A DNA stretch of 64,000 nt from Symbiodinium natans (Eukaryota > Sar > Dinophyceae > Suessiales > Symbiodiniaceae): contig CAJNDS010002424.1 of assembly GCA_905221605.1 (NCBI GenBank), positions 598,709 to 662,708 of the forward strand, read 5' to 3'. Under the pieces are notes generated by a model. That model was not told the DNA's origin. It did not search any database and saw nothing but the letters and a program-made list of their open reading frames with translations. This document shows, one piece after another, positions 17,902-28,400 of this stretch; the first letter of the stretch is position 1; each line of letters begins with the position of its first letter. The position numbers were made by a program, and so were the translations under genes.

Positions 17902-18891
17902 CTACTCCGGGAGCTCGATATGGTCCGCCAACAGCCAATCAGGATCGCTCAGCAATGCAGGCCACACCACATGCTCCGGGTCCTTGCCGATAACCACCTG
18001 GTGGATTGTGAGGCCGGGGGCCCAGGGGTACTGCGTGCGTCCGTAGCCCTTGAAGGCGGTAAAGTGTGAGTCTTCGGAAAGGGCTTCTGTGACAGGAGGC
18101 ACGCGATGATTGCCCCGCACCGAGTAGCACATCCGAAGGTGGTGCTGAAAGGTCTCTACGTCCTTTCGTCCGCCATGACTAAAATTCGTGTCTCCCCGCT
18201 CGTTGGGGCTGGCAGCAAAGAAGGCAGCCTAATGGGGCCCATGCAAACACAAGCCCGGAAGGTCGCATGGGCCTCGGAAATTGCAATCTGGTAGGTGATG
18301 GTTTTTTGCAGAGCCAAGGCCCATGAGATATGTGGGCAAGGAGATGCGAGGGCTCGCATCACGTTGGACGGCCAGTAGGAGCGGTAGAATTTCCATTGTA
18401 TACACTGCCTTGGTCCAGGCAGCACCGTCAGGCAGCATCCAGGCGGGCGGTGAGCCTGCTTGCCCCGCCACAGGCCATGCGCAGGCAATGACGGCCTTTT
18501 TGAAAGCCAGGTTGCTCCACAGATACTCGATGGCCCCTTGCCAAGGCAGTGGGTGCATATTCTCCACGTAGAAATGTCCACAACCAGGGAGGAGAAGCAC
18601 TATCGAGTTGGCTTCCCCTGCATCCGCACTCGGCCGGGATACAACAAAGGGGAGGGTTGAACTGCCATGGCTCGCCGTAATCCAGGTGTTTTCACGCCCA
18701 GCTACGAGCGGAGGGGCGACCAATGGAGGAGGCTGCAGGTTCTCCAGGCCAAGGGGCTCTTGCAATGCCATGGCGAAGAAGGGGCAGCCTACCCAATTGA
18801 TGGGGCAAGGTAGAGGAAGACTGGGCAGTCTTGCCTGAGAGCCGTGCCGTCCAGCGCAAAGAATGTCACACAACAACAAGCTTGCTCCCAA
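17902..18891 (-). pseudogene. Unrecognised gene D, fullest copy, with in-frame TAG
   Basis: One minus-strand frame from 18891 to TGA/TAA-type stop at 17902, about 330 codons, interrupted only by TAG 18231-18229. Upstream part: NWVGCPFFAMALQEPLGLEN, a Gly/Pro-rich stretch, LLPGCGHFYVENMHPLPWQG, AGQAGSPPAWMLPDG and RDASPRISLPTYLMGLG. Downstream part: AAFFAASPNERGDTNFSHGG, VETFQHHLRMCYSVRGNHRV and TIHQVVIGKDPEHVVWPALL. The downstream half has strong coding character. The TAG may be a nonsense mutation, or TTAG may be a splice acceptor. The first codon is not ATG, so the start is unknown. Decayed relatives lie at 5640-8010. No family recognised. Confidence 0.5.
18343..18360. promoter_or_regulatory. 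Palindrome copy 4 with compensating changes
   Basis: GATGCGAGGGCTCGCATC: perfect 8-bp arms around GG. Compared with GATGTGAGGGCTCACATC both arms changed together (T to C on the left, A to G on the right), so pairing is kept although two encoded residues change (V to A, H to R). Confidence 0.5.
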
Positions 18892-19069
18892 CTTCCCCTG
18901 ACTCAGCTCCCTTCAGTTGGAGACTACATCAGCAGTAAAACATGATCAATGGTTACAACTTTCCAAATCGGTCAAGACAACAGCATGACATTACAGGAAT
19001 GCCGCATGACCATGGATAACGACCGATGTACTAGGCCGCCGTTTGTTCCGTATTCGCACAAGGTCAGCG

Positions 19070-19567
19070 TTAGATGTCACTATCCGAATGCCGATTGTCC
19101 TCAAGCAGATGCATGGTCTCGTCATCTAAATGCTCGAGAATGTCGGTAGCAATACGTTCATCGAGGAAGCACGCTACCCACTCCAGAATGACGGCATTAT
19201 CATTGGGGACAGCATCGGACATCGCTTGCAAAAGCAAATTGACTTTATCGGCAGTGAAACGCCATGCAAGCAAAAGATGCTGCTCCAAATGCGCTTTTAT
19301 GAGGTAAATTGGAAAATCTTCCTGGCTATGCACAATGATTGGCCTGGCCCAGGCTAAAAGGGCATTCTGCTGTGGTCCAGGCGGACGTCTGAACATAGCC
19401 AGTAACGCCCCGTACTCCTGGGCAAGCTCGTTCCTCAGATCCTGCGAAAGATCTCGAAGGTGGTGTGCAAGCCAGGCACGATGACCTCCAACAGAGTGCG
19501 CGAGTTCGGCCGCAGCAACCATGGCCCAGGGTCCGTTGATTAGGACGTCCTTGGGCTGCCGAGGCAT
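19070..19567 (-). CDS. Small helical hypothetical protein
   Basis: From ATG 19567 the minus strand encodes 165 residues: MPRQPKDVLINGPWAMVAAA at the start, helical and amphipathic throughout (WLAHHLRDLSQDLRNELAQE; FPIYLIKAHLEQHLLLAWRF), with an acidic tail (EHLDDETMHLLEDNRHSDSD). The frame is open further upstream but that part is Ser/Arg-rich and lacks an ATG. No signal peptide, membrane segment or known domain is visible. It has the same orientation as the gene block at 8074-18891 and could be part of the same unit, but nothing proves it. Confidence 0.5.
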   Translation of the reverse strand: MPRQPKDVLINGPWAMVAAAELAHSVGGHRAWLAHHLRDLSQDLRNELAQEYGALLAMFRRPPGPQQNALLAWARPIIVHSQEDFPIYLIKAHLEQHLLLAWRFTADKVNLLLQAMSDAVPNDNAVILEWVACFLDERIATDILEHLDDETMHLLEDNRHSDSDI

Positions 19568-19850
19568 CGCGGATTCCTTGCAGTACGAGGAGCTTGGTGA
19601 GCGATATCCAGCCAGCACTACAAGTGTGGCCGTGGCCTTCGAGGATGGGCTCGCTGGAAAAGAACCAACGAAGCAGCCATGCCGGGCAGTTAGTTCGGGG
19701 AGGGCAAGCGGGCGCCTGCTCCTGTGAGCCCTGGCGGCACGGAACAAGGGGGCAAGTTAGCGGGTAATACCATCACTCCTTTATGTTCGCGGCTGAGAGG
19801 GCTATGAGCCACAGGAACAAACTGTCAATCCATGCGGGGGACTAGGGCGT

Positions 19851-19870
19851 GTGAGTGCGGGCGCACTCAC
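19851..19870. repeat. 20-bp palindrome, left copy
   Basis: GTGAGTGCGGGCGCACTCAC: perfect 9-bp arms around GG, embedded in CGT(GTGAG...CTCAC)GT. An identical copy lies 231 bp to the right. Confidence 0.7.
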
Positions 19871-20081
19871 GTACCCAACATCAAATCACTCCCGCACCCT
19901 CACAAGATTCTCCGCAGGTAATACTCGGGAGCAAGGGAGCAACCCGAACGGGAGCTCCTGAGCCGCTTCACCGAGCCCCTGCTCGGAAATTGCGGTGAGG
20001 GGTCACTGCTCGTCAAACTTGTACAGAGAACGTAAATGGATCTACTGCCTTGAAAAGAGATGCAGGTTCCTACACCGCCGT

Positions 20082-20101
20082 GTGAGTGCGGGCGCACTCA
20101 C
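20082..20101. repeat. 20-bp palindrome, right copy
   Basis: Identical to 19851-19870. The pair brackets 211 bp with no gene. It could be the ends of a small element or a paired binding site. Confidence 0.7.
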
Positions 20102-21706
20102 GTGGCATGAGCAACTCAACCGTCCTCCTCCACTTGCCCAGTGACTGGGGTCCCAGCCTGGCTAGAGGAGGGGAAGAGTATAGCATTGTTTCGCATTCGC
20201 GCGACACCCAAGTCCATCAATTCCGTAACATGAAGCTGCAATTTGAAATGGGTGCAGTTCACACGCACGACGGGCACAACACGCTGTGTACTGGCGAAGG
20301 TTGACGTCGATGTCACAAAACGCCTGCGCGATGCCCAAGCCCCGATGATGCCTCCCCAGCGCCGACAAACAGTAGCCACTCTCGCGGTTTCCCTCAGGGA
20401 TGGGAGGGCAACCCTATAATTCTCGACTCCAGGAGCGACGTGAGGGAGGCGAGTATAACAACAACCCCAATTCGACTGTTGTTGCCGCCAGAGGTACACT
20501 TGTGGAGGCTCAGAGAAGCCTTCGCGCGGCTCTATAATTAACCACAGGCTCAAGCACACAGTGCACGCATCAAAGAGGACACAACGCAATGCATCCAATG
20601 GGCAGTCGTGAAGGTGTCTGTCGCTGTGCCTGGAGGCGGGCCTACAGCAGGCCGACGTAGGGCTCAACTGCGAGACAATCACAAGCAGCGGAGCAAGACG
20701 TTCCATGTGGATTTGAGGGCTGGATGCCTCAACCATGTCAGTGATGCCTTCCTGAGGGAAAGGCGGTGGACTACCTTGGATCTACAGAGTTGATCTGAGC
20801 AGCACTGCACAGCACCCATGAAAAAAGTCCCGCCAACACATTCCCTAGAATGCAAAACCGCGAAAGCAGTGTGTAACTGGAGAATGAGACCCTCATGCTT
20901 CCAATGCCAAGCATCAGTGAAGGGGGGGAGTCCTCGTTGTGGGGTAAGGATGCTGGCCTGTTGCCAATCTCACCCTTATGCGCGTTACTCAACATCAAGA
21001 CTGTATGATTCAAATCGTTTGGTGCATTGCCCCCTTCACCGCCTGCAGCCAGACCTTCTTGGAGTCTTCGCTGTTTCGCAACTCAGTCACCTACCTGTCC
21101 CTCCGCGCTGTGCCCTGGTGGATTGGCCGGTGGGCACACCGTTCACTGTATATGCCTACAATGATCTCCAGGCTGTAAGGGCTTCCACCCGTCACTGTTG
21201 GCTGACCGTCCTGGCACCTGCAGCTCCTCAACCCAAGCGATTGGAATGACCTACCTTGCCCTGTTTTGGCTTCTTGCAGCTGGCCTGTATCCCTGTTGAT
21301 GGTCAAATGCGTTGAGGGAACGCAGTGGGCACCTCGAGTGTCGATCTTTTGTCCTGGCCGACTCACAAGGGGCAGTTGCGAGTCCTGCGTCGGTCGGCAG
21401 TCCTCCAAGCTTTTGCTCCGAATGCAAACATACTCCTGAAAATGCAGTAGGAAGCTGCTTTACGGACTGACCCCGGGGCAGCCTCAGACTCACATGAGCC
21501 AAAGCTCAACTACGCTAGTGTAAGCCAAAAGGCGGCAAGAAGGCGTTGTCAATGCAGCCAGCCGTTCTAGCATCAAAGTGGGCTGTGGGAGGCGGAGACC
21601 AATCTGAACAGGTGACCTTCGAAGGTGAAGCACTTGTACTTAACTTTTGGGACGTGTCCGCAACAAAGCTCTCTTCATCGCAAAGTACGAAAGCCCGATT
21701 TTTAGG
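20102..21706. other. No supported gene
   Basis: Several overlapping frames occur on both strands, none with a recognisable motif or consistent coding character. The stretch ends at the left edge of the satellite array. Confidence 0.45.
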
Positions 21707-24700
21707 GACCAATGTGGCCTCAACGTTTTCTGCGGTTGTGCAGAGTCGTTTGCTGGACATTGCAGAATGAAAGTTTTTTGGCAGGCTTGGGCTTTGAACA
21801 GCAAAGATATTTAAGCGTGTTGCAGGCCCGGATTTTCACATGCGCCCAATGAAGAAGAAGATTTTGGGCGGGCGACGTCCCCAGCGACAGGGTTGTGCAC
21901 GTGGGTTTGGAGTGGGTTTGACCGTTTTGAAGGGACTGAGAATGGCGGGTGGGTTTGGGGTGGGTTCAGCGTGGGTTTGGGGTGGGTTTGGCTGGGTTTG
22001 ACCATACTTTGAATGGACTGGGGTCGGTTTGGCCATGTTTTGAAGGACTTGGGGTGGGTTGGGCCTGTTTAGAAGGGGTGCGGGTGGGTGGGGGTGGGTT
22101 TGACCGTGTTTTGAAGGTGGGATGGCTTTGGGGTGGTTTTGACCATGCTTTGACGGGGCTGGGATGAGGGTAGCTTCCGGGTGGGCTTGGGGTGGGCTTG
22201 GGCGGGTTTGACCATGCTATGAAGGGGCTGGGTTGGGTGTGACCTCTTTTGAAAGGGTTGGGGTGAGGGGGGGTTGACTGTGTTTGGAAGAGGCTGGGAA
22301 GGGGGCTTGATTTCCACAGCAAGTGCTAGGAGACCGAGTTCCTGCCTCGGCTTAACCTGCTTGAGAACATAGCGAAGGTCACTTTCCTGCTGCATGGTGG
22401 AGGCCCTCCACCCCCGTAGAGTCTTAACAAAACGGACCAAGGTGGCGAGCTGCCCGCGAACGGCGGAGTCGTTGTGTTCCCGAATTAAAAAACATTGTTT
22501 TGTTATTCCGGAAACCTAGGACTCCACGGCACTTTATTGGTTAATTGCAATTTGCGAGGACTCCGCCGACTCCGCCGAGGCTTGTCACGCCGACTCCGCC
22601 AGAGCTACAGTTGGTGCCCCTCTACTCTTGATTAGCGACGCTGCGTAAGTGGGCAGGGGTAGAGTTGCGGGAAGAGCACGTGACTATTAGCTGGAAGTGT
22701 ATCAGATAGTGGAAGCAGAAGGCAGTGTGCACGTGAGGCTTGCAGCTGTGATTCTGTGACCTCCAAATCTGGGGTCGAAAAATCTAGGCAATTCTGGCTT
22801 CGTGTGTGTGGGCCTCCCCTGTGCAAGTTTCTCTCATGTTGATCACTTCCACAAGAAAGCTGCTTGCGGAGGTTGTGGTTCTCAGTAATTGCTCTTTCCA
22901 CGTTGAGGGCTTGTCTGTGGGCCATAGTCGCCTGAGTGTAGCAGTCTCGAAAGCGCCAAAAGTAGAAGAATTCGCGGCCCCAAACAAACGGCCCCAATTT
23001 TGGGGTCGCAGTTTCACCCCCCCCCCAATCTAGTTCCAAATTGTATTGCGGGAGCTGGGTCCATTTCGCGGCCCCATTTTTGGGGCCGCGAGACGGCCCG
23101 TTTTTTTGGCCCTTGAATTTGAGCCTGTGGGCGCAAGCAACCCGATCGCGCCTGCCCTTTTTCTAGTAACTTTGGGCAGCGTCGCGGTGAGCGTGCGGGG
23201 GCTTGTCCGAAGCAGCTGCACGCTCGTCTTTGTAATGCTGCAGTGAGGCAGAACTGCAACTGTGGAGGCCCGTCCTGGCGAAGCCAGAATTGCTTGTGTT
23301 TTGCGGCCCTGAAAGCGGGGCCGCCCGACTTCCCCATAACTTGGGCTTCGTCCTGGCAATGCTGCTGGCCCGCCAGTTGAGCTGCAGGTCTTTGTTGGTG
23401 TTTTCTGTGGATAGGAGTCACGCTTCAAGCTCTGGAGTTGACCAACGTGGCGTCAACGTTTTCTGCGGCTGCGCAGAGTCGTTTGCTAGACATTGCAGAA
23501 TGAAAGTTTTTTTGGCAGGCTTGGGCTTTGAACAGCAAAGATATTTAAGCGTGTTGCAGGCCCGTTTTAAGTTGCCATGCGCCCAATGAAGAAGAAGATT
23601 TTGGGGACGGGCGACGTCCCCAGCGACAGGGTTGTGCGCGTGGGTTTGGAGTGGGTTTGACCGTGTTTTGAAGGGACTGAGAATAGCGGGTGGGTTTGGG
23701 GTGGGTTCAGCGTGGGTTTGGGGTGGGTTTGGCTGGGTTTGACCATGCTTTGAATGGACTGGGGTGGGTTTGGCCATGTTTTGAATGGACTCGGGGTGGG
23801 TTGGGCCTGTTTAGAAGGGGTGCGGGTGGGTGGGGGTGGGTTTGACCGTGTTTTGAAGGTGGGATGGCTTTGGGGTGGTTTTGACCATGCTTTGACGGGG
23901 CTGGGATGAGGGTAGCTTCCGGGTGGGCTTGGGGTGGGCTTGGGCGGGTTTGACCATGCTATGAAGGGGCTGGGTTGGGTGTGACCTCTTTTGAAAGGGT
24001 TGGGGTGAGGGGGGGTTGACTGTGTTTGGAAGAGGCTGGGAAGGGGGCTTGATTTCCACAGCAAGTGCTAGGAGACCGAGTTCCTGCCTCGGCTTAACCT
24101 GCTTGAGAACATAGCGAAGGTCACTTTCCTGCTGCATGGTGGAGGCCCTCCACCCCCGTAGAGTCTTAACAAAACGGACCAAGGTGGCGAGCTGCCCGCG
24201 AACGGCGGAGTCGTTGTGTTCCCGAATTAAAAAACATTGTTTTGTTATTCCGGGAAACCTAGGACTCCACGGCACTTTATTGGTTAATTGCAATTTGCGA
24301 GGACTCCGCCGACTCCGCCGAGGCTTGTCACGCCGACTCCGCCAGAGCTACAGTTGGTGCCCCTCTACTCTTGATTAGCGACGCTGCGTAAGTGGGCAGG
24401 GGTAGAGTTGCGGGAAGAGCACGTGACTATTAGCTGAAAGTGTATAGTAACATAGTAGAAGCAGAAGGCCGTGTGCGCGTGAGGCTTGCAGCTGTGATTC
24501 TGTGACCTCCAAATCTGGGGTCGAAAAATCCAGGCAATTCTGGCTTCGGGTGTGTGGGCCTCCCCTGTGCAAGTTTCTCTCATGTTGATCACTTCCACAA
24601 GAAAGCTGCCTGCGGAGGTCGTGGTTCTCAGTAATTGCTCTTTCCACGTTGAGTGCTTGTCTGTGGGCCAGAGTCGCCTGAGTGTAGCAGTCTGGAAAGC

Positions 24701-27179
24701 GCCAAAAATAGAAGAATTCGCGGCCCCAAAACTGGGGCCGCCAAACGGCCCCAATTTTGGGGTCGCAGTTTCACCCCCCCAATCTAGTTCCAAATTGTAC
24801 TGCGGGAGCTGGGTCCATTTCGCGGCCCCATTTTTGGGGCCGCGAGACGGCCCGCTTTTTTGGCCCTTGAATTTGAGCCTGTGGGCGCAAGCAACCCGAT
24901 CGCGCCTGCCCTTTTTCTAGTAACTTTGGGCAGCGTCGCGCTGAGCGTGCGGGGGCTTGTCCGAAGCAGCTGCACGCTCGCCTTTGTAATGCTGCAGTGA
25001 GGCAGAACTGCAACTGTGGAGGCCCGTCCTGGCGAAGCCAGAATTGCTTGTGTTTTGCGGCCCTGAAAGCGGGGCCGCCCGACTTCCCCATAATTTGGGC
25101 TTCGTCCTGGCAATGCTGCTGGCCCGCCAGTTGAGCTGCAGGTCTTTGTTGGTGTTTTCTGTGGATAGGAGTCACGCTTCAAGCTCTGGGGAGTTGACCA
25201 ACGTGGCCTCAACGTTTTCTGCGGTTGTGCAGAGTCGTTTGCTAGACATTGCAGAATGAAAGTTTTTTGGCAGGCTTGGGCTTTGAACAGCAAAGATATT
25301 TAAGCGTGTTGCAGGCCCGGATTTTAAGTTGCCATGCGCCCAACGAAGAAGAAGATTTTGGGGACGGGCGACGTCCCCAGCGACAGGGTTGTGCACGTGG
25401 GTTTGTGGAGTGGGTTTGACCATGTTTTGAAGGGACTGAGAATAGCGGGTGGGTTTGGGGTGGGTTCAGCGTGGGTTTGGGGTGGGTTTGGCTGGGTTTG
25501 ACCATGCTTTGAATGGACTGGGGTGGGTTTGACCGTGTTTTGTGGACTCGGGGTGGGTTGGGCCTGTTTAGAAGGGGTGCGGGTGGGTGGGGTGGGTTTG
25601 ACGGTGTTTTGAAGGTGGGATGGCTTTGGGGTGGTTTTGACCATGCTTTGACGGGGCTGGGATGGGTTTGACCATGTTTTGAAGGCGCTGAGGGTAGCTT
25701 CCGGGTGGGCTTGGGGTGGGCTTGGGCGGGTTTGACCATGCTATGAAGGGGCTGGGTTGGGTGTGACCTCTTTTGAAAGGGTTGGGGTGAGGGGGGGTTG
25801 ACTGTGTTTTGAAGAGGCTGGGAAGGGGGCTTGATTTCCACAGCAAGTGCTAGGAGACCGAGTTCCTGCCTCGGCTTAACCTGCTTAGAACATAGCGAAG
25901 GTCACTTTCCTGCTGCGTGGTGGAGGCCCTCCACCCCCGTAGAGTCTTAACAAAACGGACCAAGGTGGCGAGCTGCCCGCGAACGGCGGAGTCGTTGTGT
26001 TCCCGAATTAAAAAACATTGTTTTGTTATTCCGGGAAACCTAGGACTCCACGGCACTCTATTGGTTAATTGCAATTTGCGAGGACTCCGCCGACTCCGCC
26101 GAGGCTTGTCACGCCGACTCCGCCAGAGCTACAGTTGGTGCCCCTCTAATCTTGATTAGCGACGCCGCGTAAGTGGGCAGGGGTAGAGTTGCGGGAAGAG
26201 CACGTGACTATTAGCTGGAAGTGTATAGTAACATAGTAGAAGCAGAAGGCCGTGTGCGCGTGAGGCTTGCAGCTGTGATTCTGTGACCTCCAAATCTGGG
26301 GTCGAAAAATCCAGGCAATTCTGGCTTCGGGTGTGTGGGCCTCCCCTGTGCAAGTTTCTCTCATGTTGATCACTTCCACAAGAAAGCTGCCTGCGGAGGT
26401 CGTGGTTCTCAGTAATTGCTCTTTCCACGTTGAGTGCTTGTCTGTGGGCCAGAGTCGCCTGAGTGTAGCAGTCTGGAAAGCGCCAAAAATAGAAGAATTC
26501 GCGGCCCCAAAACTGGGGCCGCCAAACGGCCCCAATTTTGGGGTCGCAGTTTCACCCCCCCCAATCTAGTTCCAAATTGTACTGCGGGAGCTGGGTCCAT
26601 TTCGCGGCCCCATTTTTGGGGCCGCGAGACGGCCCGTTTTTTTGGCCCTTGAATTTGAGCCTGTGGGCGCAAGCAACCCGATCGCGCCTGCCCTTTTTCT
26701 AGTAACTTTGGGCAGCGTCGCCCTGAGCGTGCGGGGGCTTGTCCGAAGCAGCTGCACGCTCGTCTTTGTAATGCTGCAGTGAGGCAGAACTGCAACTGTG
26801 GAGGCCCGTCCTGGCGAAGCCAGAATTGCTTGTGTTTTGCGGCCCTGAAAGCGGGGCCGCCCGACTTCCCCATAACTTGGGCTTCGTCCTGGCAATGCTG
26901 CTGGCCCGCCAGTTGAGCTGCAGGTCTTTGTTGGTGTTTTCTGTGGATAGGAGTCACGCTTCAAGCTCTGGGGAGTTGACCAACGTGGCCTCAACGTTTT
27001 CTGCGGTTGTGCAGAGTCGTTTGCTAGACATTGCAGAATGAAAGTTTTTTGGCAGGCTTGGGCTTTGAACAGCAAAGATATTTAAGCGTGTTGCAGGCCC
27101 GGATTTTAAGTTGCCATGCGCCCAACGAAGAAGAAGATTTTGGGGACGGGCGACGTCCCCAGCGACAGGGTTGTGCACG

Positions 27180-27625
27180 TGGGTTTGTGGAGTGGGTTTG
27201 ACCATGTTTTGAAGGGACTGAGAATAGCGGGTGGGTTTGGGGTGGGTTCAGCGTGGGTTTGGGGTGGGTTTGGCTGGGTTTGACCATGCTTTGAATGGAC
27301 TGGGGTGGGTTTGACCGTGTTTTGTGGACTCGGGGTGGGTTGGGCCTGTTTAGAAGGGGTGCGGGTGGGTGGGGTGGGTTTGACGGTGTTTTGAAGGTGG
27401 GATGGCTTTGGGGTGGTTTTGACCATGCTTTGACGGGGCTGGGATGGGTTTGACCATGTTTTGAAGGCGCTGAGGGTAGCTTCCGGGTGGGCTTGGGGTG
27501 GGCTTGGGCGGGTTTGACCATGCTATGAAGGGGCTGGGTTGGGTGTGACCTCTTTTGAAAGGGTTGGGGTGAGGGGGGGTTGACTGTGTTTTGAAGAGGC
27601 TGGGAAGGGGGCTTGATTTCCACAG
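27180..27625 (+). repeat. G-rich sub-repeat block (example from one monomer)
   Basis: Within each monomer about a dozen imperfect units of the form GTGGGTTTGACC(A/G)TGTTTTGAAG alternate with GGGTTTGGGGTGGG. The + strand therefore has many closely spaced G3-4 runs capable of forming G-quadruplexes. The same block recurs in all 12 monomers. Confidence 0.85.
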
Positions 27626-28276
27626 CAAGTGCTAGGAGACCGAGTTCCTGCCTCGGCTTAACCTGCTTAGAACATAGCGAAGGTCACTTTCCTGCTGCGT
27701 GGTGGAGGCCCTCCACCCCCGTAGAGTCTTAACAAAACGGACCAAGGTGGCGAGCTGCCCGCGAACGGCGGAGTCGTTGTGTTCCCGAATTAAAAAACAT
27801 TGTTTTGTTATTCCGGGAAACCTAGGACTCCACGGCACTCTATTGGTTAATTGCAATTTGCGAGGACTCCGCCGACTCCGCCGAGGCTTGTCACGCCGAC
27901 TCCGCCAGAGCTACAGTTGGTGCCCCTCTAATCTTGATTAGCGACGCCGCGTAAGTGGGCAGGGGTAGAGTTGCGGGAAGAGCACGTGACGATTAGCTGG
28001 AAGTGTATATAGTAGAAGCAGAAGGCCGTGTGCGCGTGAGGCTTGCAGCTGTGATTCTGTGACCTCCAAATCTGGGGTCGAAAAATCTAGGCAATTCTGG
28101 CTTCGGGTGTGTGGGCCTCCCCTGTGCAAGTTTCTCTCATGTTGATCACTTCCACAAGAAAGCTGCCTGCGGAGGTCGTGGTTCTCAGTAATTGCTCTTT
28201 CCACGTTGAGTGCTTGTCTGTGGGCCAGAGTCGCCTGAGTGTAGCAGTCTGGAAAGCGCCAAAAATAGAAGAATTC

Positions 28277-28298
28277 GCGGCCCCAAAACTGGGGCCGC
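28277..28298. repeat. Satellite hairpin 1 (example)
   Basis: GCGGCCCC-AAAACT-GGGGCCGC, perfect 8-bp GC-rich arms. In the monomers beginning at 28752 and 30529 the corresponding site has AAATTT in the loop, giving an uninterrupted palindrome. Confidence 0.8.
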
Positions 28299-28376
28299 CA
28301 AACGGCCCCAATTTTGGGGTCGCAGTTTCACCCCCCAATCTAGTTCCAAATTGTACTGCGGGAGCTGGGTCCATTT

Positions 28377-28400
28377 CGCGGCCCCATTTTTGGGGCCGCG
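28377..28400. repeat. Satellite hairpin 2 (example)
   Basis: CGCGGCCCC and GGGGCCGCG, perfect 9-bp arms around ATTTTT. It lies about 80 bp after hairpin 1 and is present in essentially every monomer. Confidence 0.8.
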
